Source: Acytostelium subglobosum LB1 | Lineage: Eukaryota > Evosea > Eumycetozoa > Acytosteliales > Acytosteliaceae | NCBI RefSeq assembly: GCF_000787575.1 | Contig: NW_012236503.1 | Location: forward strand, 248,001 to 312,000 | Direction of reading: 5' to 3' | Length of the DNA stretch: 64,000 nt | Shown: piece after piece, positions 9,528-24,724 of the stretch | Position numbering within the stretch: position 1 is the stretch's first letter | How the letters are laid out: every line of letters begins with the position of its first letter | Notes under the pieces: model-generated | What the model was told of the DNA's origin: nothing | What the model saw: the letters and a program-made list of their open reading frames with translations, nothing else | The model's database searches: none | Made by a program: the position numbers and the translations under genes

Positions 9528-11334
9528 ATGAAAACAGCAGCAGGTAAACTGGCGACGGCTGTTTGGATATCAAGTGCAGGCTTGGTGATTGCACTGTTGG
9601 TGTTCAATATAACACCGTCGCTACTCAATGGTCTACCATGGTTTCACATCACACTTGGCTTCAACAGCTTCATCTTCTTCCTAGAACTCTATCTCGACAT
9701 CCGCCAATCATTCACAATCCGACAGTACAGGAACCCCAAGGCAAGCTGGACGACTGCTTCCTTTCACATCGTGAGTGTCAAGATGATGTGATGTTGTACT
9801 CAACAACACGACGCTAACGATCAATCAATCAAACAGGAGAACATACTAGGACTGCTCAACTTTAGAAGGACAGAGTCAACGATTGGCTTTGTCTTGGAGT
9901 GTTGTATATTGAACTTTGGAGCATTGGTATACTTGTACTCGTTGAATAATACAATGTGGGAGTACTATGGCTTTGGCGAGCAGTATGAGGTGACACGCGG
10001 CATTTCATATCTGCTGATGGTGAGCATGTTTAGTTCACTGATACGTCTGCCCTTTGAATTGTACCGCGTATTCCTGGTGGACAAGCGGCCTGACTCACCT
10101 GGGCATGCCGACGACGAGTTCTGGCTGAGGCAGATCGTTCTCGACCAAGTCAAGATGTTCCTCGTCTCCCTCATCATTGGCACGCCACTCCTGGCTTTCA
10201 CCATTGCTCTATTCACTTGGCAATTCCCCTATCAATGGTTATGTATGTGATCGTTCACGTCGTCCATCATTCATTCATTCATTCGTTGGATGATTGAACT
10301 ATTCCAATCGCTCAATCACCCAATCACTGGAGCTATTCCATAATCAATGGAGCTATTCCAATCAATCATTCAAACAAACCTTCGCTCAAACACTCAATCA
10401 CTCAATCGCTCAAACACTCAATAACTGGAACTATTCCATAACTCAATCAATCAATCACTCAATCACTAACTCTGACTGGCACTCATTCATTCATTCAATC
10501 ATCAAACAGATATTATAATCTTTGCATCAACAGTATCATTGTTCTTCTCGGATATGTACCCGACATTCGCCATAATGTTCAATAGCTTTGCAGTTGTTGG
10601 ACAGGGCGAACTACGCGACGAGATTGTCAATCTATCAAAGAAGTTATCATTCCCCGTCAAACAAATATACACAATGGATGGATCGAAGCGAGTCTCTCAT
10701 TCCAATGCCTTCCTCCTTGGCTTCTGGAACAACAGCATCGTGCTCTACGACACGCTCCTCAAGCAACTCACCACCCAAGAGATCCTGGCCATCATAGGCC
10801 ACGAGATAGGTCACTACCGATACAAGCGTGAGTATCAATCATTCGTGCACGCGCGACGCGATGGACTGGATTGGACTGGCACGTGGACTAACCTCATACC
10901 CTCGCCCGCCCACCCGACAATCAGACTCTTGGAAACATCTATTTGTTCAATTGATGTTCTTGGGCAACTTCATATTCTTGTTCTCAAGGGTGGTCAACTT
11001 GGACATGTTTTATAGCTCGTTTGGCTTCCCCAAGGTCGACGTGACAGTCGGCCTGGTGCTGTTCTCCTACCTGTACAGCACGTTTGCAAACTTGTTGCGA
11101 TTCGTCACCAACCTAATACGCCGAGAGTTTGAGTATGCGGCCGACCGCTACGCACTGGGCAACGGATTGGACATGAAGAACGCACTGCTCTCCATGCATG
11201 GCAAGGGCAGATACATCAAGCCAGATATTTATTTCTCGCTCTATTACTACTCGCATCCAACACTGATGGAGCGATTGGACTCGATCGAGGCCATCACCAA
11301 CGATCTGAATGTTCAGCATAAAAAGGATACATAG
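9528..11334 (+). CDS. zmpste24: CAAX prenyl protease 1 (Ste24/ZMPSTE24 family)
   Basis: Exons 9528-9770, 9837-10242, 10510-10827 and 10925-11334 give 458 aa; all junctions are GT-AG and keep frame. Family hallmarks: zinc motif HEIGHY (about residue 312), the SHSNAF segment ahead of it, the second metal-site region REFEYAADRYA, and the C-terminal YYSHPTLMERL. At least six hydrophobic segments span the protein. The enzyme sits in the ER/nuclear membrane and removes the last three residues of prenylated CAAX proteins, and makes a second cleavage in some substrates. The segment just before the first intron matches the family poorly and is somewhat uncertain. It converges on the FNIP-kinase gene with 46 bp between stops. 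Confidence 0.9.
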
Positions 11335-11380
11335 GATTGATAGATAGATTGGTACACAAACACAACGATCATCATCGGCA

Positions 11381-14176
11381 TCAACTGTACTCAATCATGC
11401 AGTGTGGCGGCACTGCCAGGTCGGACTGGTGCTTGTAGGTTGTGCGTAGGTGGAGCGTGCGCAAAGACTCGGGTAGCGCACCAGGCTGTGAGAATGGATG
11501 ATCGTAGTACTCATCGAGACTGAGATGTGTCAAGGAGAGTGGCAGCACACCAGGTTGCGATAGACATTGATTGAAGTTGAGCCCAAAGGTCAGAGATGTA
11601 AGGCTCTCAGGCAGGGTGTCTGGCAACACAATCTGATTGAACTTTGAACCAAATCGAAGTGTGGCGAGGCAGGGCGGCAGGCTACAGGCCACGATGGCCT
11701 GGTTGAAGAGGTCGCCCAACACAAGGCTGGTGAGGCCATAGGGCAGCGCACCATTGATGAATGGTTGATTGAAGTTCCAGTCAAAGGTGAGTGATGTCAA
11801 CGAGTCAGGAAGCACACCTGGAGTGAGTGGCTGGTTGAACTGACGGCCAAACTTGAGTTCAGTGATGGATGGAGGCAGCTCACCATACTGTATCGCCTGG
11901 TTGAAGCACTCGCCAAACGTCAAACACTCGAGGGATGCTGGGAGGAAGTCTTCAGGGAGTGGTTGATTGAACTGTTGACCAAACTCAAAGCTCCATGTTC
12001 CTTTTGGCAATGTGAAATGGATGGTTGGATGGTTGAAATAGTCCTTTAGTCGCCATGCGTGGACACGGTCCTCCATTGAAGGTACCAAAGGGTAATCCAA
12101 CATCTTTAACAACTTATAATGATCACCTTTCTTTGATGCCAACAACAACTTTACAAACTCCCTCAACTCACTTGAATACCTCTCTGGTGACATCACAAAG
12201 TTGTTATCGCTCAGTTCATTTGCTCGGATGTCATCTGGATGGCTATCAATGATTGATTGAATAAGTGTCAATGTCAGGGCCAGGGTCGGGGAGAACGATT
12301 GATTCAGGTGGATAGTTACCAAAGTAGTAGTTGCTTGATTGTTTGGCCGAGTGAGTTCATATCGAAAGTGTTCATGTGTCCATCCAGTGCTGTTGGTCCT
12401 TCAATCTCTTGGTTCAACTACATCCGGTTGTTAGTATACTCCCTCTTTGTTGGTCAAGTCAAGTTCATAACTTACCATTGCAATATAATCAATGTTATCT
12501 TCATCATCACTTGTATCCTTGGAGGATGATTGTCCATCATGGTTGTTGGAGTCCTCATCGGAGTTATCATCATTCTCCTGGTCATCATTATATCTTCCTG
12601 GTGACTATTGTTGCCAAACCAAATCCACCTAGCTTGATACCCAGGTCACCCTTTATATACAAGTTTGAGGGTTTGATATCTCTGTGAGCAATTCCATTCT
12701 GTTCCATTATCCTCAACATATTCAACATCGTTGTCAAGTATGTCCATATCTCTCCCTCCTTGATGTAATGTGGAATATCCTCTCTTCTATTCCTAATGTT
12801 ATTGAATGTTTGAGTGAGTGATTGAGTTATTGAATGAATGAGTTGGTCTAACTTACAATCTCTCAATCTGGTCTATCTTGTCTTGGAGACTACCTCCATC
12901 ACAATACTCCTCGAGTATCTGAATGGTTTGAGTATCCTTGTTATCATAGTATGTGTAAAAGTCGACAAACTCTCCTTGTCCCTTCAAGCAATCCATCACC
13001 TTGATCTCACTCATTATCCTCTTATATCTCTTGCTACTTGTATTGCTATAATTGATCTCCCTGCACAGTATCTACATGTCATTGATTGATTGAATGAGTG
13101 AGGTTGGAATTATTCCAAGGTTTATCAATGGTACATACCAACACCTTGGTGTCATCGTCCTTCATGAGAAGGTAGGTCTGGCCGGATGTATTGACAGGTG
13201 TACTAGATGATGGGTCCGACTCGGTATACTTCTTCACGACATAGTAACGTTGATTGTTGATGTGTACAGTGTTGAAGCCTTGTGGTCTGGGCGACTCTGG
13301 AGATGAGGCCTGTTGACGTGTAACAGTGGCACCATAGACCTTATCACCACCATGTATCAATTGGTACTGTATGATCTTGAATCTTGAACCTTGTTGTAGA
13401 TTGACATTGCCAACAATCTGTTTATAATCTCCATTGGAACATCTCTCAAACACTGTGAGTGTGCATCTATCATCTTTGAGCAGCTCAAAGCCCTCGGGCT
13501 TGAGGACTAGTACCTGGTTGGCCGCTGGCGAGAAGGCTTCGTGCTGGACAATGCACAAACAGTGACGCGATGAAATGTTGGACACCTTGATGGACTTGAA
13601 CTCGCCGCCAGACTCATCGGCCTCCACCATGTGGTCCAAAATGATCGTGGAGTATGTACCTTTAGTCACGCGGATGTTCTTGAATTCCTGGCGTCTGTTG
13701 AGCCTGAGGAAGTACAGCGATGTTGGTAGCGCACCAGCCTTGAACTCTCGTGTGAAGTGCTCCCCAAAGACAAGGAACTTGATGGAGTGAGGCAGAGATC
13801 CAGGGGCCAGTATCTGGTTGAAGCGCTCTCCAAACGTCAACTTTTGGAGAGAGCCTGGCAGGACACTAGGTGTCAATGGTTGATTATAATCTCGACCAAA
13901 GCGCAATGTGATGAGAGTGAGTGGCATGATACCACCCGATAATGTTTGATTAAAGTCTCGACCAAAAGTAAGATGTATGAGTGCAGTTGGTAGTGAATCA
14001 GGTGTTAACACCTGGTTGAACTTGGTGCCGAATACCAAATGTGTAATAGTTCGTGGAACCAATGTAAGAGTGATTGGATGATCATAATACCACATTAACT
14101 TGTGGATTGATTCGTCCTCGTTTCCAGAGTTGTCCGAGTCAGAATCCATCACAACAGTCTTGTGTAATTTCATCAT
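11381..14176 (-). CDS. FNIP repeat / protein kinase-like / FNIP repeat protein (fnk-type), with frameshift
   Basis: Exons on the minus strand: 13139-14176, 12857-13071, 12476-12792, 12320-12417 and 11381-12242. Splicing keeps frame except for one extra base in the third exon near 12588-12610. The N-terminal exon has five or six FNIP units (consensus LP.SL..L.FG..FNQPL), then a linker. The middle exons encode a kinase-like domain with EEYCDGGSL, HRDIKPSNLYI and DMNSLGQTIKQLL. The last exon has about eight more FNIP units. Key kinase features are altered: DFG reads GFG, the beta-3 Lys position appears to be Arg (CREI), and no APE is seen. D. discoideum has FNIP-kinase genes (fnkA-fnkE), so the family call is good. 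Activity is doubtful, and the gene may be a pseudokinase or a decaying gene. Confidence 0.78.
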
Positions 14177-15058
14177 TTTTGATTAATTAATTGAGTGATT
14201 GGTATAGTTCCACTGATTGATTGATTTAGTGATTGATGGAGTGATAGAGTGATTGAGTGATTAATAAATTATATTTGTTGTTGTTATTACAACAGTTGTT
14301 GATGTATTACATCTAAAGTAGAACAGGATGTGAACACTTTCCAAGTGATGTAAGTTGATGATGCCTTGAGTCCTCAATACTTGATTGATCATCAAGCCAC
14401 ACTCATAAGGTACACACAACACCTATACACACACATACTCTAACAATCAATCAAATAAGAAGGGGGTCCACATGTTACCATTCACCAAACTGGCCTTCAG
14501 AAAGGCCCACAAACACACATAATGGTGGCCTCTATGATCACATTAATATAAATGTTGTTGATGATGATACAACGAGCGAGTGAATGGAACGGGGGTAACC
14601 AATTCATACCTTTGTATGGGTATGAATATAATATTTCATCGATGACAGATCAAGCAAATGACGGAAGTTGGCTTGGTTGGGCACAGCCCCGACCCTTCCA
14701 CTTGTGATGTGGAGTAGTGAAGTGATTGAGCGTGATGGGGTTGGGTGTGTTTGTCGGGCGTGGGTTGGAAAGAATCGGGGTTGATGAAAACAGTGAGGAA
14801 TCTTCTTTAATGATCAGTACTCCTTTACTTGAAGTGACACGAGACAAAGACCAACTTACTCATAGAAATGGGAACAACAACAAAATATCCACTTGACCAA
14901 TCATTCAATCATTCAATCAATCAAACAATCATTAACACATGATTACACGAAAGTCAACTCTTTATGGTAACCCGCGTATTGCGAATGTTGTCGTGTTGTG
15001 TTGTTACTTGGTTTGGTCCAGGACAAGACAAGAGTATAACTTGAGAACTTTTATTACA
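14177..15058. other. AT-rich intergenic spacer
   Basis: Separates the 5' end of the FNIP-kinase gene from the 3' end of the Prp16 gene. It contains GATT/AATC tetranucleotide runs (14215-14265, 14900-14935) and TTG repeats (14275-14300). Short open frames at 14650-14847 and 14939-15202 lack homology and coding composition. No gene is supported. Confidence 0.6.
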
Positions 15059-18000
15059 TTACAGGCCAAATCTGGATGGCGTCCTGCGAGGTGTTGCCCC
15101 GCCAGGTGTGTTGCCACGTACGCTTCCTGGCATCGCTATGGGTGCGGCAGCCTTGGGCGTCGTCTTTTGCTCCTCGAATGTCAATCGTTGATACTTGGAT
15201 GATCTTCTCTGTTGTGTAGGCTTTCCAGACACCAACTTCTCAAGTTGATCAGTATCGTCACTTTGTTCCGCTTCATCATCATCGTCTTCTTCGTCGTCTT
15301 CGCCTCCCTCACCCATCTCTTTCTGTCTCTTCTTCCTGGCGGCACGCTGTTTGAATGACTCTTTGATTGTAAAGAACATGGGACCTAGCTCGGCCAGCCA
15401 CTTGGGGTCGACGGCCGTCACAATCTGCATGTACTCCTTGGTGGTCATCACGAGCTCGTGGTAGACAATGTAGTCGGGTGCGTAGCCCAGACCATAGAGC
15501 GCGCTGGTTGGATGCAGGAAGCACGGCATGCCAGTTCTCATGTTGACGTACTCGCCAATGCCCTTGATCTTGGCTGAGTGGTGGAAGTATGATGAACAGA
15601 TGGCCTTGCGCACCACGTCCCAGTCGGTACCACAGGACTCCACTGGCAGCTTCTGGGTCTCCATGATCTCCATCAACTGGCCACGCACCTCGCGCACCTT
15701 TCTCATCGCCTTCACATGTATAAAGTGCTCGTTGCACCATTGGGCGCTATAGTTGTTGATCTTCCACTGTTGATAGACGTGCAGCAGGGTGAGATGGTCA
15801 CTCTCGGGCACAAAGAACTTCTCGCGTGCAGCGTCACTCTCCTCCTCGGCACCCTTGGGCCTGAAGAACACGGTGGGGATGGACAGCATCGAGACGATTG
15901 TGACGATCTCTTGTGCGCAGCCCTTGGTCACGGAGAACAGGACCATCTTGGAGAGAGGCGGGTCGAGTGGGAACTCGACCATCTTGCGGCCAAGCGAGGT
16001 GATGCCGCCGTCGTCGGCCAGGGCGCCAAGCACCCAAAGCTGGAACATTGAATTGAGGATGTTGTCCGCAGGTGGCGGGTCCATGAAGTCAAAGTCCAGC
16101 AAGTCCTTCACACCGATCGACTTTAGATTGAGCACGACGTTGCCCAAGTTGGTACGCTGGATCTCGGGTATGTTGTTGTCCAGCATCTCATTCTTGAAAG
16201 CAGACTCTGTGTACATGCGGTACGCGCGACCTGGTCCGGTACGTCCAGCGCGACCCGATCGCTGGTTGGCGTTGGCCTTGCTGATGGGCGTCACTTGGAG
16301 CGCGTCCATACCAACACGTGGATTGTACACCTTGAGCTTACTGTAGCCTGTGTCGATCACGTACTTGATGCCATCCACAGTCAAACTGGTCTCGGCAATG
16401 TTGGTGGCGACGATGCACTTGCGTGTGCCCTTCTCGGCGGCGTCAAAGATCTTGGCCTGTAGGTCGGACGGCAGCTGAGAGTAGATGGGCAGTAGCAGTA
16501 GGGGCGGTGCGTCCGTGCCCAACTGCTTCATGCGCTCCTCTATTGTGGCGCATGTACACTCAATGTCCTCTTGACCGGTCATAAAGATAAGGATGTCACC
16601 TTCAGGATGTGTGACGTGGATGGACAGCGCCTGCTTGACGGCAGCGTCGACAAAGTCCTCGCACGGCGTCTTGCTCCACAGTACATCGACGGGGAAAGTT
16701 CGACCAGGGATGTTGAAGATGGGAACGTCGCCAAAGAACATGGCGAACTTCTTGGCGTCCATTGTTGCCGACGTGACGATCAGTTTGAGGTCATGGCGAC
16801 GCGTCAGCACCTTGCGTAGGATTCCAAACAGCACGTCAGTGTTGAGCGAGCGCTCGTGCGCCTCGTCCATGATTATTGCTGAGTACTTGTCCAGGTTGGC
16901 GTCGTTCAGAGACTCCTTGAGCAGCACACCGTCCGTCATGTATTTGATGGCCGTGTCCTTGGTCGTGCAGTCTTCGAAACGGATCGCGTATCCGACCTGC
17001 TCGCCCAGAGTCACGCCCATCTCTTCAGCCACACGCTTCGCCACGGACATGGCAGCGACACGACGGGGCTGCGTGCAGCCAATCTTGCCAAAGGCGGCGT
17101 AGCCCTCCTCGTACAGGTATTGGGTGAGCTGCGTGGTCTTGCCCGAGCCAGTCTCTCCCACAATGATTACCACGTTGTTCTCAGCGATGATTCGCATCAG
17201 CTCATTGCGGCAGCCATAGACGGGGAGGTACTCGCGCTGCTGCTTGATTGTTTTGGTGCGGCCAAACTCGCTGGTAGCCTCAGCCTTCTTCAAGTGAGAG
17301 GCATACTGCGAGTTGCTCTTGTAGTTGACCACGTCGCCCGTCTTGTCGTCGACGACTTCTGCCTCGCCTTGTTTGATCTCGGGGTTGTCGTCATCGCTCT
17401 CCTTCTTCATGCCCATGATGTTGCCAAGGGCAGTGCCGCCCAGCTCCCACACCTTCTTCTGACCTTTGATCCTGTCCTTCTTGTCGCGGTAGTCGCGCAG
17501 CAATATGCTGCCCTTCTTTGAGATGATGGCCAAGTCCGAGGTGGCGTCCTTCACGGTCATGACCGCGCGCTGGGACGAGGCGGCAGCTGCAGCTGTACCC
17601 TCAAGGAACTTGGGCACCGAGTTGGACACGATCAAGTTGATACGGTCCTCTTCCTCCTCGGTGAAGTCCAGGTCGAGTTCCTTCTGCACCATGATACCCG
17701 ATTGCATCATTCGATTGGCCTCCCATCGAGAGTTGTCCTCGTTCTTCTGCTTGGCTTTGGTGCTCATTCGTCGCGACTGTCGCTTCTGCATCTCCTCCTC
17801 CATCTTTTTGAACTTGGCTTCGTCGCCGAGGAATGGACCGCCGTCCCTCTGGTCGTGCACTGCGCCCTCGCCCTCGTCTGCGTCATAGTAGTCACGATCA
17901 AACTCCTCATCATCCTCGTCATACTTTCGTCTGTTGCTGTTGTCTTGGACACCGCCAGTGCCCTTGAAGTCATCGCGGTCATCATCATTCTGACCTCGTC

Positions 18001-19303
18001 GTTGTGGGGTCTCATATTTTGATCGAGGATATGGCTTGGAGCTGCTGTCTCTGTGGACGCCTCCATGTCGCTGAGGAGTTGCATTGGGGTTTGTGTTGTT
18101 GTTGTTGGGATAGTCCCCGCCGCCTCTTCTTGAAGGCGTGTCATGTTCGCGCCTTGAAGGGGTGTCAAACTGGCGACTGGAGTCATTCCTTCCGCCATCT
18201 CTCCTCACACTGCCATCTCTATCGTTGCGGCCATCTCTATAAGGTGTTGATGAGGATGATGACTCATTCCTCCTGCTTGGCGTGTATCCACCACGATCAT
18301 CTCTTGGTCTACTCCTCTCACTCTGTTCTCTATTGTCTCTGTATCTATCACGATCACGGTCGTTGCGGTCGCGGTCATTGTGGTCGCGTTCGCGGTCGTT
18401 GCGATCACGATCACGATCACGATCCCAATCTCTGTTGTTATCTCGTCGATCATCATTGCGATGGTAGTTGTTGTTGTCACGTGATGAGTATGTGATGCCA
18501 CGTCTGTCACGGTCTCTATCTCGGTCTCTGTTGCGCTCCTCAATCCTGTCCAACGCATCACGATTGACTCCACCAGAGTGTGTTGGTGTCTGAGCATGTA
18601 TCTCTCTATAATGTTTCTTGACCTTGTGGAATGATGTATTCGAGTCTCCATTGTTGTCCTTGTCATTGCCATTGCCATTATCATCATCTTGTTGTTGTTG
18701 TTGTAGTCTTAGTGCGTTCTCACGCTCCTTTGCCTCACGCTCAATGCGTTTCTCCATCGCCAGCTTGTCCAGACCCAATACTGATGCGCGTGCCTGAGGC
18801 ACAGCGAATGTGTGACCACCTTCACCTGGCTTCTTATTAAGTCCTCCTTGTAATACGAGTCCATCTGCTCCCACTGCCACATCAGTGACAGTATGTGAAT
18901 CACCATCTAGTTGTTGTTGTTTAAAGTTCAATGTACTCCTCTGTTGTCCTTGTCCCTGTTGTTCATTCTGATACATCTTTACATTCTGTACCTTATTATA
19001 TATCTCCTTATTCACTATATTATCCTTCATTCCATATTCCAAGCATTCTACACATTCATTCAAGTTGAGGTGAGGTATCAATGTTAGCATGTTGTCAATG
19101 ATTGATCGATTGATTGATTGAATGAATGATCACAACAACAATAACAACAACATAACGTACATACTCTCGTTAAATATATCTAATGACTTTGATGCATAGG
19201 CTTCATTCATAATACGTAGACCTAACTTGTTATTACGCATATCAAGTTGTAAAGCCTTTGTCACAAGTCCTGTGATCTCTGCTGATAGTTCTGGATTATT
19301 CAT
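15059..19303 (-). CDS. dhx38: Pre-mRNA-splicing ATP-dependent RNA helicase Prp16 / DHX38
   Basis: Exons 19165-19303 and 15059-19047 give 1375 aa; the 46-codon first exon ([10 protein letters not shown]...) joins in frame through a GTATGT...GTGTAG intron. Residues about 150-450 are an Arg/Asp-rich, RD/RS-like tract. The helicase core carries Walker [11 protein letters not shown] (about residue 675), DEAHER (about 770), SAT, and motifs V and VI ([19 protein letters not shown]). The '[26 protein letters not shown]' region identifies Prp16 among DEAH enzymes. Winged-helix, ratchet and OB domains follow. The protein remodels the spliceosome after the first catalytic step. It is divergent from the Prp2 gene across 227 bp. 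Confidence 0.94.
18330..18540. repeat. RD/RN-encoding low-complexity repeat in dhx38
   Basis: Tandem CGATCACGGTCGTTGCGGTCG-like hexamers (here in plus-strand orientation) encode Arg-Asp and Arg-Asn dipeptides in the N-terminal arm of the Prp16 homologue. The repeat is in frame and purely coding. Confidence 0.75.
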
Positions 19304-22880
<3,577 letters not shown>

Positions 22881-23200
22881 CTCGATTGATTGGACTGGTA
22901 CATGATGGGACTATCCCACACACTTGTGATTGGTCAACACCATTTTTTTGATCATGATCAGTGTTGGGGTTAGATCTGCGCCTTTTTTGATTGTAGTTGT
23001 GACTTTACAAGCCTATTAGGTACCTCCCCATAATTGGGGAAAAGATATTTTGTTTCGCGCATTGTACAACAAGAGGTCTTGTTGTTCGCATTGTGCATCG
23101 CTTTGACCGTTTGCCTCATGATTGATCAAAGTAATCGCAACTTCTCGCTCTATAATTCGTTCATTCATACAATACCCATTCATTAAATATATATAAAGAG
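22881..23200. other. Intergenic spacer
   Basis: Between the DHX16 stop and the CLN5-like start. It holds a perfect palindrome TGATCATGATCA (about 22950-22962), a short CCCCATAATTGGGG block (about 23026-23040) and GATT/CATT runs. A TATATATAAA-like element (23188-23198) lies just ahead of the next ATG. No gene is seen. Confidence 0.6.
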
Positions 23201-24608
23201 ATGCAGGTACAAAGCTTGATGTTTGCTGTTGTCTTGGTGTTGATGTTGGCAACAACAACATTGACCAATGCATATAACTTAAATGAACACATAGAGGTGT
23301 TCTACGTTGAGGCCCCACTGATGAAGGCTCAATTTGGTAGTTTGCTTGGTAATCTCAAGGCATATCATTCTGGATTATACTTCTATGCTACGTATGTTAT
23401 ATTTGATTGATTGATCGGGTGAGCACATGACTGACCAACTCCACCCAATCACATGGAATCGTTCCACCCCACCCCACCCCACAATCACTTAATCACATCA
23501 ATCATAATAGTGAATCCAACGAGAATTATACAGCCCAATATGTGGCGTATCCTCAGATCTTGAATGCCATATTTCCAAGTGTTAATCAGACTGATGAAAC
23601 GATCAGTTGGGGTAACCTGGGCATCATCGAGTTTGATAATGAGTTCAATGGAACGTACTGGTCAACGAGTCAACAATATGTGATGTCCATCACTGGTGCT
23701 CAATTCCTTAGTTATATTTGTTGGATGGAAGGATACAATGTGACCAACTATTATTACAACCTATATGATGTTCGCGACTATAACACTGGCGAACTGTACA
23801 TGGGTAGCAGCACATGTGATGACTTTGCCTGGAACTCATTCACCGCGCTCTACAACCTTGGCGGCACATTCACCCTGGCGCCAACCTCGCCACCACCTCG
23901 CGACTTCATCACACTGCTGGTGGTGCAGCCACCCGTCATTGTCAACAACATCAACGACCCGGCCACATGGGGCCAGATCATGAACTTCTACGAGAAGATG
24001 GTGTTCATGCCCAATGAGACCGCAGTCGAGATCATCCAGAACCTGGTCAATCTATTCTCTGGCGAGTTCTACTATCATTATAACAATGATTACTACAACC
24101 TCACGCTAATCTCACAGCAGAACACCGTTCCCCTGTCCATCCTTTACAAGCCGGCGCCACTGCCATCCGGACCTCGCGACCCCAACTCCGTGCGTCTCCC
24201 CAGCAACTGTGCCACACCTTCCAGCTACAAGAAACCCGGTATTGGTGGAGGATGGATCTTCATCATAATGTAAGTTCAAGCCAAGAGTCCATGGACCCAC
24301 CCATCCTTGTCTAACATCGCTCCCATCCATCCATCCTAGTGTGTGCTCGGCTTCAGTTGTATATATTGTTGCAGGACTGATATTCAATGTCAAGCAGAGA
24401 GGCATGCCCTTGAATGCTCAGGCGATGCCCAACCACGATGGTTGGGTCGAGTTTGGAAACTTGATAAAGGTATGATTGATTGGATTGATTGATCCGATTG
24501 GATGGACATGGATTGATGACTAACATAACATTGATTCAATCAATATAGGATGGAGCATTATTCATCAAGTCCAAGGTAACTGGAACACCATCGTACTCAA
24601 GTTTGTAA
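23201..24608 (+). CDS. CLN5-like protein with transmembrane segment and M6PR-like tail
   Basis: Exons 23201-23391, 23511-24269, 24340-24469 and 24549-24608 give 379 aa. A signal peptide (about residues 1-24) is followed by a luminal domain matching CLN5: 'IEVFYVEAPL....FGSLLGNLKAYHSG' and 'STCDDFAWNSFTALYNLGG', which keep the His and Cys known to be catalytic in human CLN5 (H166, C280), an NlpC/P60-like bis(monoacylglycero)phosphate synthase/thioesterase. Several N-glycosylation sites (NYT, NGT, NVT, NET, NLT) are present. A single transmembrane segment near residues 317-340 and a tail 'NHDGWVEFGNLIKDGALFIKSK' resemble the cation-dependent mannose-6-phosphate receptor. The C-terminus is YSSL, a Yxx-hydrophobic endosomal sorting signal. 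A membrane-anchored endolysosomal enzyme is inferred. Confidence 0.82.
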
Positions 24609-24724
24609 CTTGTGGCGAGGACTACTGCTTGGACATTGGATCAATAAAGATACCCTTTGGATGGTGGTCAACTTGACGACATGTGGACCCATCCATGAAT
24701 CACCAATAACCAGATAACGTTGCG

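Noticed and set aside
9700-9770. Alternative frame in exon 1 of zmpste24 that also looks protein-like
   Set aside because: The annotated frame joins exon 2 at phase 0 without any shift, so no frame change is needed.
12241-12320. Apparent double frameshift in the FNIP-kinase gene
   Set aside because: Explained by an ordinary intron GTAACT...TTGATAG (12243-12319) that restores frame exactly.
18004-18495. Plus-strand Cys/His-rich ORF resembling a zinc protein
   Set aside because: It is an antisense reading of the Arg/Asp repeats in dhx38.
23026-23040. CCCCATAATTGGGG as a terminator hairpin
   Set aside because: Rho-independent terminators are not expected in a eukaryotic nuclear genome, and the arms pair imperfectly.
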